The translations under genes were made by a program, and so were the position numbers. This document shows, piece after piece, positions 26,821 through 34,482 of a stretch of 50,920 bases of DNA (positions are counted from its first letter, which is position 1; every line of letters begins with the position of its first letter). Origin of the DNA: Bacteroidetes bacterium GWB2_32_14 (GTDB lineage: Bacteria > Bacteroidota > Bacteroidia > Bacteroidales > UBA12077); NCBI GenBank assembly GCA_001768235.1, contig MENK01000011.1:35461-86380 (forward strand), given 5' to 3'. The notes under the pieces are model-generated. The model saw nothing but the letters and a program-made list of their open reading frames with translations. It was not told where the DNA came from and ran no database searches.

Positions 26821-28317
26821 ATGCATAATAAAATATCAAAACGAGTACTGGTGCTAATTATGTTACTGGTAATTTCTATACCCGTGGTCTTTGCAAACAA
26901 TGATAGTCAGACAATAGTGAGTGAACCTACTACAAAATTTATGTTTTGGGCTTTTTTACTTGGAGGGTTAAGTGCAATTTCATTGGTTATTGGTTCAGCA
27001 TTAGGTATTGTATGGAGACCTTCACCACGCCTTACAGCTGCTTTTACGGCTTTTGGCGCGGGAGCTCTATTGGCTGCTTTAAGTGTTGAGCTTATTGCTC
27101 CAACAGTTATTGAGTTTGTCGAGAGTAGTCATACAGCTACAGGTAATACTTCGGGGCACGAGATGTTTTTGGAGTTTGTTTTCTTGTTGGGGGGGTGTAT
27201 TCTTGGTGGGATATTATTTTATTTTTTAAACGAAGCATTAAACAGTAAAGGTGGCTATTTACGAAAAGCATCAACTACCATATCTTACTTTAATCATTTA
27301 CGAAACAAAAGATTTAGGCTCGCATTAAAACGGTTGTCAAAAATCAAACTTATCAGGTCAATTCCTGTTACACATCTTGATATTCTGATACAACATATTC
27401 GCCAGGTTCATTTTAAAAAGGGAAGCTATCTTTTCCATAAAGGTGATACAATAAATCGTATTTATTTTATCGAAAGCGGAGAAGTTAATCTAATCTATAA
27501 TAAAGATCAGGTTCATATAATTAAAGATAATGGAATTATTGGTGAAACAGCCTTTTTACTCCATGATGCACTCCTGTACGACGCAATTGCAAGTACCGAT
27601 GTAAAAGCTTTTGAGCTAAGCCAGAATGATTTTAATTATTTACGAGATGCATGCCCCGAGTTACAGGAAATACTGGGGATTTACGCGAGAAACGAATTAA
27701 TTCACGATCTTGGTCACGAAAATGGTGATAGTAAGAATCATGCAGAAGCAGAAGATTGGACTTATGAAGCATCAAAACATGTCCATCAACATTCATATAT
27801 TCCAACACAAACTGAAATAAATGAACATGCACAGAAACAAACATCGGCTCCATTATCCATTTGGCTGGGTATTTTCCTTGATGGTATTCCTGAAAGTTTT
27901 GTTATTGGTGCAGGGTTTCTTATTATACTTTCTTCAAAATCATCACTCGGAACAGTTTCATTTACCGATGTTGTTCCTTATACTTTAATTGCGGGATTAT
28001 TTTTATCGAACCTGCCTGAGGCCATGTCGAGTAGTATTGGAATGAAAAAAATGGGCTGGAAACCATTTAAAATTTTAACTCTCTGGGTATCATTAATGCT
28101 AATGACAGCCATTGGGGCTATATTTGGTTACTATTATGGTGCCACAATTCCAAATTATGTTGAGATTGGCGTAGAAGGAATTGCATCCGGGGCTATGCTT
28201 ACAATGATTGCCCAGACAATGATTCCTGAGGCTGTTCATATTGGAGGAAGTAAGGTTACAGGTTTGAGTACCTTAGCCGGTTATCTTTCAGCTGTAGCTT
28301 TTAAAGTTTTCGAATGA
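26821..28317 (+). CDS. ZIP-like metal transporter with internal cyclic-nucleotide-binding-like domain
   Basis: A 498-residue fusion. The N-terminal part (about 1-145) has a signal-like first helix and membrane segments (WAFLLGGLSAISLVIGSALGIV, FGAGALLAALSVELIAP). Residues 175-290 form a Crp-type sensor domain: HFKKGSYLFHKGDTINRIYFIESGEVNLI, then IGETAFL. A polar linker with a His-rich patch (HVHQH, 320-324) follows. The C-terminal half resumes the ZIP fold with DGIPESFVIGAG (354-365) and SNLPEAMSSSIG (396-407), the positions of the metal-binding HNxPEG-type motifs. The family moves Zn2+ or other divalent ions. ATG 26821 is chosen over an upstream in-frame TTG because it gives a normal leader. 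Confidence 0.82.
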   Translation: MHNKISKRVLVLIMLLVISIPVVFANNDSQTIVSEPTTKFMFWAFLLGGLSAISLVIGSALGIVWRPSPRLTAAFTAFGAGALLAALSVELIAPTVIEFVESSHTATGNTSGHEMFLEFVFLLGGCILGGILFYFLNEALNSKGGYLRKASTTISYFNHLRNKRFRLALKRLSKIKLIRSIPVTHLDILIQHIRQVHFKKGSYLFHKGDTINRIYFIESGEVNLIYNKDQVHIIKDNGIIGETAFLLHDALLYDAIASTDVKAFELSQNDFNYLRDACPELQEILGIYARNELIHDLGHENGDSKNHAEAEDWTYEASKHVHQHSYIPTQTEINEHAQKQTSAPLSIWLGIFLDGIPESFVIGAGFLIILSSKSSLGTVSFTDVVPYTLIAGLFLSNLPEAMSSSIGMKKMGWKPFKILTLWVSLMLMTAIGAIFGYYYGATIPNYVEIGVEGIASGAMLTMIAQTMIPEAVHIGGSKVTGLSTLAGYLSAVAFKVFE

Positions 28318-28348
28318 TAACCATCAAAAAAATAATTTTTAATAAGAT

Positions 28349-28603
28349 ATGACTTACATAACTATACTCGGGCTAATCGCCGCGAGCCTGACTACAGGCT
28401 CGTTTTTACCACAGGCTGTTAAAGCTGTTAAAACAAAACATACAAAAGACCTGTCATTGGGAATGTACTCTGTACTTACTACCGGTATTGTATTGTGGCT
28501 AATTTACGGGATTCTGGTCAACGATTTGCCCATAATACTTTCAAATTGTGTAACTCTAATCCTTACACTCACCATATTGTTCCTGAAAATTAAATACAAA
28601 TAA
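28349..28603 (+). CDS. SemiSWEET sugar transporter
   Basis: An 84-residue, three-helix membrane protein of the PQ-loop/MtN3 family. The PQ motif is in TTGSFLPQAVKAVKTKHTKDLS. It is followed by SLGMYSVLTTGIVLWLIYG and a last helix with the conserved Asn (ILSNCVTLIL). Bacterial SemiSWEETs are half-transporters that dimerise to carry mono- or disaccharides down a gradient. It is 31 bp after the ZIP-like gene and could be co-transcribed, though the functions have no obvious link. Confidence 0.9.
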   Translation: MTYITILGLIAASLTTGSFLPQAVKAVKTKHTKDLSLGMYSVLTTGIVLWLIYGILVNDLPIILSNCVTLILTLTILFLKIKYK

Positions 28604-28686
28604 TAATTCCATGTTTTTAAGCTTAACCTCTTGATATCCGAATTCAATTAATTTATCTACTTTTATCGATTATTTGAAAGATTGTA

Positions 28687-29616
28687 ATGTTAATCGAAAA
28701 AAGAATTAAAGGATTTGGATTTGCTTTACTTGCTACTATTGCAGGATCGACTGTTTATATTTTCAGCAAAGCAGCCTTAATTCAAATTACTCTGCCCCAG
28801 TTTGGTTTTTATTGGTTTTCATTAGCTTTGGTATGGAATATATTGTTTGCATATATAACACCCGAACATCGGAGTTTTAGAACAGTATCACGAAATTCCT
28901 TAAAGACCTTAACTCTTATCGGTATAATTGAGATAGTTGCCACGAGTACTTTCTATGGAGCAATATCTGTTGCAGGCAATGCTGCAATACCTTCTTTTTT
29001 GCGAAATATGGAATATATTTTTGTTGCTTTAATGGGAGTAATTTTACTTGGCGAACGGTTCTCCAGGATGGAATTAGTTGGTGTAATCCTTACATTCACC
29101 GGAGTACTCGTTATCAGCTACCATAAAGAAACTACATTGTTCTCTTTTTTAACAGGTAGTTCTGGATTAATGATAATATGTACCATTTTTTATGCAATGC
29201 GAACCATAACAGCAAAAAAGCATATTGAAAAAGTTACTCCTGTAATGCTTGCTATAAGCAGGGCATTTTTTTTACTCTTATTTTCTGTTCTGGCGTTACT
29301 CCTGCTTAAACAAAATCTTTCTATCCCGCTAAATGCTCTGTTAAATATTGTTATTGGATCTTTTTTAGGTCCTTTTCTAACATCATTAGGTCAGTATAAT
29401 GCACTTAAATATATTGAAGCATCAAAATCTGCCATTATTCAAAGTACAACAGCATTGTTTGTTCTTTTAGGAGCATATCTTTATTTTGGCCGTTTTCCAA
29501 TGGGATATCAGATTGCCGGGGGGTTGCTTACTATTGCTGGTGCAATATTGCTTGTTATAGGACGTAAACTACATTTCTTTAATCACATTTTTTCAAAACA
29601 AACCAAATCAATATAA
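28687..29616 (+). CDS. EamA/DMT-family transporter
   Basis: A 309-residue membrane protein with about ten hydrophobic helices in two EamA repeats. The first repeat (about 5-140) ends EYIFVALMGVILLGERFSRMELVGVILTFTGVLVIS. The second (about 155-290) ends QSTTALFVLLGAYLYFGRFPMGYQIAGGLLTIAGAILLV. The repeated LGE-then-G pattern at each half's end is diagnostic. Members export or import amino acids, nucleosides or other metabolites; the substrate cannot be told. It is 6 bp before truA and likely shares a transcript with it. Confidence 0.9.
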   Translation: MLIEKRIKGFGFALLATIAGSTVYIFSKAALIQITLPQFGFYWFSLALVWNILFAYITPEHRSFRTVSRNSLKTLTLIGIIEIVATSTFYGAISVAGNAAIPSFLRNMEYIFVALMGVILLGERFSRMELVGVILTFTGVLVISYHKETTLFSFLTGSSGLMIICTIFYAMRTITAKKHIEKVTPVMLAISRAFFLLLFSVLALLLLKQNLSIPLNALLNIVIGSFLGPFLTSLGQYNALKYIEASKSAIIQSTTALFVLLGAYLYFGRFPMGYQIAGGLLTIAGAILLVIGRKLHFFNHIFSKQTKSI

Positions 29617-29622
29617 AAAATA

Positions 29623-30435
29623 ATGATAAGATACTTCTTTCATATAGGATACAACGGATTAAACTACAGGGGGTGGCAGCGTCAGAAAGGAGTTGAAACC
29701 ATTCAGGCAATTATTGAAGAGAAATTAAGAATACTGTTTAGAAAACACGTTACAACACTCGGATGCGGCAGAACAGATGCAAAGGTGCATGCAATGCAGT
29801 ATTTTTTTCATATTGATTTGGAAAAAGAGTTTACCAAAGATGTATTGTTTTTACTGAACAAAATGTTACCCGATGATATTGCTGTTTTCGACATTATAAA
29901 AATGGAAGGTGAACCACATGCCCAGTTTGATGCCATTGAAAGAACTTACGATTACTTTATTCATACTTTTAAAGATCCCTTTTTAAGCAATGTAAGTTCG
30001 TTATATTTAATTAAAGATTTGGATATTGAGAACATGAAGAAAGCGGTTGACTTACTTCCAAAATATGATGATTACAGGGCATTATGCAAATCGCCCGACA
30101 AACATAACAATACAATCAGCAAGGTTACATCTGCCAGGTTATATGTAAATTCAACCGGCGATAAAATACGGTTTCAAATTACCGCGAACAAATTTCTAAA
30201 AGCCATGGTTCGTATTATTGCCGGGAAACTAATAGAAATTGGAACTGGCGAATTAAGCGTAGAAGAGTTTGAAAGCAAACTGGAAAGCAAAGTTGCCCCT
30301 TTAACAATAAAACCCGCATATCCACAAGGACTTTATCTTACCAGGGTAAAATATCCTTTTCTGGAAATGCCTGCCCGGACAGAATCATTTACAGTATTAC
30401 AAAACAATAGCAACAATTACTGGAAGCTGGTATAA
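29623..30435 (+). CDS. truA: tRNA pseudouridine(38-40) synthase TruA
   Basis: TruA isomerises uridines 38-40 in the anticodon arm of tRNAs. The 270-residue protein shows YNGLNYRGWQRQ near the N-terminus, the catalytic motif CGRTDAKVHAM with Asp52, the RTYDYFIHTF strand and the C-terminal KFLKAMVRIIAGKLIEIGTG. The length is normal. It probably shares a transcript with the EamA gene and is followed directly by a hairpin. Confidence 0.95.
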   Translation: MIRYFFHIGYNGLNYRGWQRQKGVETIQAIIEEKLRILFRKHVTTLGCGRTDAKVHAMQYFFHIDLEKEFTKDVLFLLNKMLPDDIAVFDIIKMEGEPHAQFDAIERTYDYFIHTFKDPFLSNVSSLYLIKDLDIENMKKAVDLLPKYDDYRALCKSPDKHNNTISKVTSARLYVNSTGDKIRFQITANKFLKAMVRIIAGKLIEIGTGELSVEEFESKLESKVAPLTIKPAYPQGLYLTRVKYPFLEMPARTESFTVLQNNSNNYWKLV

Positions 30436-30455
30436 TAAAACCCTCGGGTTTTATT
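30434..30455 (+). terminator. Hairpin terminator after truA
   Basis: A 9-bp stem (AATAAAACC paired with GGTTTTATT) encloses a 4-nt loop starting at the truA stop codon. The U tract is within the descending arm and does not extend after it, so strength is moderate. The gap that follows (to 30677) also holds a hairpin ATTGCTT-GTAA-AAGCAAT (30581-30598) and a 10-bp direct repeat GCTTGTAAAA at 30584 and 30607. Confidence 0.5.
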
Positions 30456-30677
30456 GTAAGCAAAAACCAGGTTGATTATCAATTAATTTTATCCATTCAA
30501 CGGTAATTATACGTGCATTCATAAATTAGTACTATCTAGTTATTTGAAATCGCTTACTTTCTTTATACTTTTATAAGTTGATTGCTTGTAAAAGCAATTA
30601 TCCTGAGCTTGTAAAACATCGATAAACAATTGTATAATTTTAAATATTACAAATAAGTAATTTAATATCTGGTATAT

Positions 30678-31358
30678 ATGAAATATTCTATGTTGCTTTT
30701 CACTGTCTTTCTTTTGGGGATTTTGAACAATGTATTTTCACAGGATATAATACTTCTGAAAAATGGAGAAGAAATTAAAGCTATTGTAAATGAAATAGAT
30801 ATCCATGTTATCAAGTACAAAAAATTTGAAAATCCAAACGGGCCTGTTTATAACTTAAAGAAAACAGATGTAGTTATGATAACTTATGAAAACGGATTAA
30901 AAGATGAATTTTCAAAACAAGTTATCACGGAAAAAACTAATGTATTGAACGAAAATCCTTTAATCGCGAAAAAAGGAATTGTAAAACAAAACGGGAAATC
31001 TTTAACCAAAAAAGAAGTCCAGTCATTCATGATAACCAATAGTGATGCTCTTGAATTATATAATTCAGGAAAAAACCTGTGTACATCTGGAGAAATTATC
31101 GCGGGTGCCGGGTTGGGAATAATACTTATTGCTGCAGTGGTTGAGAATAAGGGCAATTTCAAGGACAATAGCGCTGCCATGGTTGGAGTTATTGGCGGTG
31201 CTGCTTGTTTAGCAACAAGTATGACAGTTACTTTTACAGGAAGAAGCAAAATAAAAAAATCAGTAGCCCTTTATAATTCAGGCATACAAAATCAACAGTC
31301 ATATAAAATTGATGTTGGAATTAATCAAAATGGAATTGCTTTTACAATGAATTTTTAA
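30678..31358 (+). CDS. Exported protein of unknown function with two hydrophobic segments
   Basis: A 226-residue protein with a signal peptide (about residues 1-21, ending NVFSQ). The first mature block (DIILLKNGEEIKAIVNEIDIHVIKYKK, then NLKKTDVVMITYENG) is a beta-rich module seen in many exported Bacteroidota proteins of unknown role. A hydrophobic pair follows (EIIAGAGLGIILIAAVV and AAMVGVIGGAACLATSMTVTF, about residues 140-190). The C-terminal strand ends in Phe (GIAFTMNF), a pattern seen in outer-membrane-associated proteins. It precedes the MauE-like gene by 12 bp and may share a transcript with it. Confidence 0.7.
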   Translation: MKYSMLLFTVFLLGILNNVFSQDIILLKNGEEIKAIVNEIDIHVIKYKKFENPNGPVYNLKKTDVVMITYENGLKDEFSKQVITEKTNVLNENPLIAKKGIVKQNGKSLTKKEVQSFMITNSDALELYNSGKNLCTSGEIIAGAGLGIILIAAVVENKGNFKDNSAAMVGVIGGAACLATSMTVTFTGRSKIKKSVALYNSGIQNQQSYKIDVGINQNGIAFTMNF

Positions 31359-31370
31359 TAATTGGTGAAT

Positions 31371-32285
31371 ATGTTCGACAAGAAGATTCTAAATATTTAC
31401 TCTGTTATCATTGGAGTTTTATTTATAGTTTCCGGGTTAGGAAAAGTTGTAAATACTGCCGGTTTCAGTGAGCTTATATCAAATTATGGTTTGAGTTATT
31501 TTAAATATTTATCGCCGGTTATTGTATTGGTTGAAATTTTAATTGGCTTGTTTTTAGTTTTATTAATCAATCCTAAACGTTATTCGTTTATCTCTTTTTG
31601 TTTGTTGATTGTTTTTACACTTGCGTTTGCCTATGCTTACTTCAAACACGGAATTAATAACTGCGGATGTTTTGGAACATTGAAATATGCAAGTACTTCT
31701 CCTGTTATATCCTTTGTAAGGAATTTTATATTGATAACAATGTCTTTAATTATCTGGATAAAATACCCTAAAGAAAAAACCGAACCTGAAACCTGGAAAA
31801 AAGATTTTGTTCTGTATGTAATGTGTTTTTCGCTATTTGCTGCAGGTTACTCATTCAGGGGGCCGATTAATTTTAAATTAAACTTAAAAAAACAACCTTA
31901 CCTGAATCAACCTCTTAATAATACTATTCTTTCAAAATATGTGAAAACATCACCCGATAGTACCTACTTGGTTTTTTGTTTTTCATACACCTGCCCTCAT
32001 TGCTTAAATTCGATAGAAAATCTAAACCAATACAAACATTATAACACTGTAGATTCAATTATAGCTTTTACTACCGGGAAAGAATCAGACAAACTATTCT
32101 TTGAGCAGAATTTTAAGGCCAATTTTAAAATTACCACGCTTCCGAAAGAATCGTTATTTGAAATTGCAGATGTAGTTCCAACAGCTTATTACATTAAAAA
32201 TGATACCATAAAAGCGATTATACCAACTGTATTACCATCTCACGTAGTTTTTAAAAAACATTATTTGCGATCAAAATCAAATTAA
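31371..32285 (+). CDS. MauE/DoxX-like membrane protein fused to a thioredoxin-like domain
   Basis: A 304-residue two-part protein. The N-terminal half has four membrane helices of the MauE/DoxX type (SGLGKVVNTAGFSELISNYG is the typical first loop) with a conserved Cys pair NCGC (98-100) before the last helix. After a fifth helix (about 147-161) comes an extracytoplasmic thioredoxin-like domain with CPHC (208-211) in FCFSYTCPHCLNSIENL. The layout resembles electron-relay proteins that pass oxidising or reducing power across the membrane to a disulfide enzyme. ATG 31371 is chosen over the adjacent TTG/GTG codons. The Cys-rich peptide encoded next is the obvious candidate substrate. Confidence 0.78.
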   Translation: MFDKKILNIYSVIIGVLFIVSGLGKVVNTAGFSELISNYGLSYFKYLSPVIVLVEILIGLFLVLLINPKRYSFISFCLLIVFTLAFAYAYFKHGINNCGCFGTLKYASTSPVISFVRNFILITMSLIIWIKYPKEKTEPETWKKDFVLYVMCFSLFAAGYSFRGPINFKLNLKKQPYLNQPLNNTILSKYVKTSPDSTYLVFCFSYTCPHCLNSIENLNQYKHYNTVDSIIAFTTGKESDKLFFEQNFKANFKITTLPKESLFEIADVVPTAYYIKNDTIKAIIPTVLPSHVVFKKHYLRSKSN

Positions 32286-32303
32286 CCATTTAAGCCAGGT
32301 ATT

Positions 32304-32570
32304 ATGAAAACAAAATTTTTTAGGTACTTACTACCACTTGGATTAGGCCTTTCGTTATTTGTTATTACATTAATCGGCTTAACATCAATAACTTTAGGTA
32401 GTTGCAATATAGAACAATGTACCGATCCTGATTATCCATTGTATTGTTCATCTGCAGAAAAATGCTGTCCCGGAGATAAGCCATATACCGATGGACACGG
32501 ATCTTGTTATGGAACCCTTGAAGGTTGCACCGCAACAGGATATGCTTGTGAACACTGCTGGGAAGAATAA
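32304..32570 (+). CDS. Small Cys-rich exported peptide or lipoprotein
   Basis: An 88-residue protein. Residues 1-33 are a basic start and a hydrophobic segment (LLPLGLGLSLFVITLIGLTSI) leading to LGSC, a possible lipobox with Cys34. The mature 54 residues carry eight more Cys (39, 48, 54, 55, 68, 75, 82, 85), enough for four disulfides. The rest is rich in Gly, Tyr, Asp and Glu. It lies 18 bp downstream of a membrane protein with a CPHC thioredoxin domain, which suggests that the neighbour forms or repairs its disulfides. I do not recognise a named family; a surface peptide or redox-active factor is possible. Confidence 0.72.
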   Translation: MKTKFFRYLLPLGLGLSLFVITLIGLTSITLGSCNIEQCTDPDYPLYCSSAEKCCPGDKPYTDGHGSCYGTLEGCTATGYACEHCWEE

Positions 32571-32632
32571 TTCTTTAGAATATAAAACAGCAACAATTTT
32601 TATAGATATCAGGCAAATTGCACCAGGTATTG

Positions 32633-33313
32633 TTATCCATTCTTACTAATTTTTTCAAGAGTATCTTTCTTTAAGATTGTTATTTCTTTACCATTAATTT
32701 CAATGATTTTTTCATTACTTAATTCGGAAAGAACCCTGGAAACACTTTCTCTTGATGTACCAACCATATCTCCAAACTCATTTCTTGTCAGTGGAAAATT
32801 AAACCGGGAATTATTGTAAATGGTTTCTGAAATACAAAGCAGGGTTTCTGCCACCAGGCCGGGAATCTGTTTCTGTGATTGACTCGTATATCGATGATAA
32901 TCTTTTAATTCGTTTTTACATAACTCAACTATTATTTCGTAAGCAAATTTGCCATTGCTGTATATAAAATTCCTGAAATAATTACTGTCTATAAAACAAA
33001 CACTTGTATCTTCAATGGCTGTTGCCGAGTATTGATTTATTTTATCGCCAAAAGTGATTGGTATTCCAAGATATGATGGCGCTTTAACAATCCTTAGTAT
33101 CTTCTCCCGTGTTGGCCCATGCATATGAACTTTTACAATACCTGTCCTGAGATATGCAACATTTAAAGATAATGCTCCCTCCTTAAATATATTCTCTCCT
33201 TTTTTAAAAATAACCTGTGCACTATTGCTTTCGAGAATATCAAATTCTTCTGTATTTAAGTTTTTTGCTGCAGCTGATTTAATCTGACAATCTTTACAAT
33301 GATGTTGTAACAT
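32633..33313 (-). CDS. Crp/Fnr-family transcriptional regulator
   Basis: A 226-residue regulator. The N-terminus has a Cys pair (HHCKDC, residues 6 and 9). It is followed by a cyclic-nucleotide-type sensor beta-roll (VIFKKGENIFKEGALSLNVAYLRTGIVKVH) and a long dimer helix. The C-terminal winged HTH is LTRNEFGDMVGTSRESVSRVLSEL. The recognition helix SRESVSR keeps the Arg-Glu...Arg set that lets E. coli Crp read TGTGA. Only two Cys are in an FNR-like position, so an iron-sulfur sensor is uncertain. It is divergent from the DsrE2-TusA genes with a perfect TGTGAT palindrome between them, so it is the likely regulator of that cluster. Confidence 0.9.
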   Translation of the reverse strand: MLQHHCKDCQIKSAAAKNLNTEEFDILESNSAQVIFKKGENIFKEGALSLNVAYLRTGIVKVHMHGPTREKILRIVKAPSYLGIPITFGDKINQYSATAIEDTSVCFIDSNYFRNFIYSNGKFAYEIIVELCKNELKDYHRYTSQSQKQIPGLVAETLLCISETIYNNSRFNFPLTRNEFGDMVGTSRESVSRVLSELSNEKIIEINGKEITILKKDTLEKISKNG

Positions 33314-33447
33314 AGAAATACTTTTATTACATGAACAACTAACAAATCATTAAGTTTCCAAACATTGAACAAAAAATACCAAAACCCATAATCAATGAAG
33401 TATTACCTTATTATTATTGACATTTTCTAAATCTCATTTGAATTATA

Positions 33448-33455
33448 CAAATATA
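33448..33455 (-). promoter_or_regulatory. -7 element of the Crp/Fnr gene
   Basis: On the minus strand this reads TATATTTG, an exact TAnnTTTG. The place of the -33 element is taken by the adjacent TGTGAT palindrome, so binding there should affect this promoter directly, perhaps as autoregulation. Confidence 0.4.
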
Positions 33456-33461
33456 ACCCAA

Positions 33462-33479
33462 ATGTGATATAAATCACAT
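33462..33479. promoter_or_regulatory. Crp/Fnr-type operator palindrome
   Basis: ATGTGAT-ATAA-ATCACAT is a perfect 18-bp palindrome with 7-bp half-sites. It contains TGTGA-N6-TCACA, the consensus for Crp-type proteins. Its centre (33470.5) is about 76 bp upstream of the predicted dsrE2 transcription start, a spacing compatible with class I activation, and about 30 bp upstream of the predicted start of the regulator gene. Confidence 0.75.
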
Positions 33480-33511
33480 AAGTTGATGTATTACCGCACA
33501 TCGTTTTTGTA

Positions 33512-33540
33512 TTTGGCAATTCGATAACAAGTTACTTTTG
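33512..33540 (+). promoter_or_regulatory. Promoter of the dsrE2-tusA genes
   Basis: TTTG (33512-33515) and TACTTTTG (33533-33540) are separated by 17 bp, a good match to the Bacteroidota -33/-7 promoter. The last base of the -7 box is the first base of a possible GTG start at 33540. This argues that translation really starts at ATG 33564. Confidence 0.6.
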
Positions 33541-33563
33541 TGAATAAATTAACACTGGGAATT

Positions 33564-34109
33564 ATGAATAACGAAATTGAAAACCAAATACTGGAATTAC
33601 AAAAAAAACTGGGGAAGCTTGAAAAAGGAACTAAAGATCAGTTATCTATGGTTGTTTTTTCCGGCGACCTCGATAAAATCCTTGCAGCAATGATTATTGC
33701 TACAGGAGCTGCTGCCTACGATATGAAAGTTAAGCTCTTCTTTACTTTCTGGGCTATTTCATCTCTCCGCGATCCTAGAAAATCAGTTTCAGGGAAAAAT
33801 TTTATTTCGAAAATGTTTGGTGTCATGTTGCCAAAGGGAAGAAACAAAATCAAACTTTCGAAAATGAACATGGCAGGCATGGGAACTGCCATGATTAAAG
33901 GATTAATGAGAAAACACAACGTGGCATCCCTTGATGATATGTTTAAAACCGCCGGCGAATTGGGTATAGAGATTAATATTTGTGAGATGTCGATGAATCT
34001 CATGGGATTTAAAGCAGAAGAAATGATCGACTATCCCCATATGAATATTTGTGGTGTTGCAACTTTTCTTGCCGACGCTTCCGAAAGTAAAGTTCAATTA
34101 TTTATATAA
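33564..34109 (+). CDS. DsrE2-family sulfur-transfer protein
   Basis: A 181-residue DsrE/DsrF/DsrH-like protein of the DsrE2 group. After a short helix (IENQILELQKKLGKLEKG) comes the conserved LSMVVFSGDLDKILAAMIIATGAAA, then KLFFTFWAISSLR. Two conserved Cys (Cys140 in INICEMSMNLMG and Cys163 in NICGVATFL) are candidates for persulfide carriage. DsrE2 proteins are often encoded with TusA and hdr-like genes and may be membrane-associated sulfur acceptors. It is 16 bp before tusA. Start ATG 33564 is chosen because the upstream GTG overlaps the promoter. Confidence 0.88.
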   Translation: MNNEIENQILELQKKLGKLEKGTKDQLSMVVFSGDLDKILAAMIIATGAAAYDMKVKLFFTFWAISSLRDPRKSVSGKNFISKMFGVMLPKGRNKIKLSKMNMAGMGTAMIKGLMRKHNVASLDDMFKTAGELGIEINICEMSMNLMGFKAEEMIDYPHMNICGVATFLADASESKVQLFI

Positions 34110-34125
34110 TTAATAAAGTAAAAAA

Positions 34126-34377
34126 ATGACTACAGAAGAATTAAAAAAAATTACAGCAAATCAAATAGTAGATGCACGGGGAACTGCCTGCCCGGGCCCT
34201 TTATTAGCTGCTAAAAAAGCAATTGGTGATATTGAATCAGGAGAAATTCTGGAGATTTTATCTTCAGACGAAGGTACAAAACACGATATTCCCAGATGGT
34301 GTGAAAAAATGGAACATGATTTTCTTGGAATACTTGAAGAAGACAGCTATTCAAGATTATTTCTTAAAAAAGCATAA
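34126..34377 (+). CDS. tusA: TusA-family sulfur carrier protein
   Basis: An 83-residue protein with the TusA core VDARGTACPGPLLAAKKAI. Cys22 of the CPGP motif carries the persulfide. The rest follows the two-layer alpha/beta fold (EILEILSSDEGTKHDIPRWCEKMEHDFLGI). TusA hands sulfane sulfur to partner proteins in tRNA thiolation, molybdenum cofactor synthesis or dissimilatory sulfur metabolism. Its place after DsrE2 and before an HdrA/Qmo-like set points to the last role. A strong terminator follows. Confidence 0.93.
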   Translation: MTTEELKKITANQIVDARGTACPGPLLAAKKAIGDIESGEILEILSSDEGTKHDIPRWCEKMEHDFLGILEEDSYSRLFLKKA

Positions 34378-34385
34378 TACATTAT

Positions 34386-34422
34386 CGGATAAATCAATAC
34401 TTTTTGATTTATCCGTTTTTTT
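34386..34422 (+). terminator. Strong intrinsic terminator after tusA
   Basis: A perfect 12-bp stem (CGGATAAATCAA paired with TTGATTTATCCG) with a 6-nt loop is followed by seven T. It lies about 10 bp after the tusA stop. The downstream hdr-like genes must be reached by read-through or have their own promoter. Confidence 0.88.
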
Positions 34423-34429
34423 AATCTTT

Positions 34430-34449
34430 TATCTATAATTATATAGATA
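34430..34449. promoter_or_regulatory. Dyad upstream of the Hdr/Qmo-like genes
   Basis: TATCTATA-N4-TATAGATA is an interrupted palindrome with 8-bp half-sites between the tusA terminator and the FlpD-like start. It could be an operator, but it is pure A/T apart from one C and one G, so chance is possible. Confidence 0.3.
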
Positions 34450-34482
34450 ATATAATATGTCGATGTGAAAAAATCCAACACT

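Noticed and set aside
30581-30616. Hairpin and repeat GCTTGTAAAA before the 226-residue gene as a LytTR-type operator
   Set aside because: The two copies are 23 bp apart, one copy is part of the hairpin and no regulator is adjacent; support is too thin.
33540-33563. GTG at 33540 as the start of the DsrE2 gene
   Set aside because: Its first base is the last base of the predicted -7 box, so the transcript would begin downstream of it. ATG 33564 fits the promoter and the family start.
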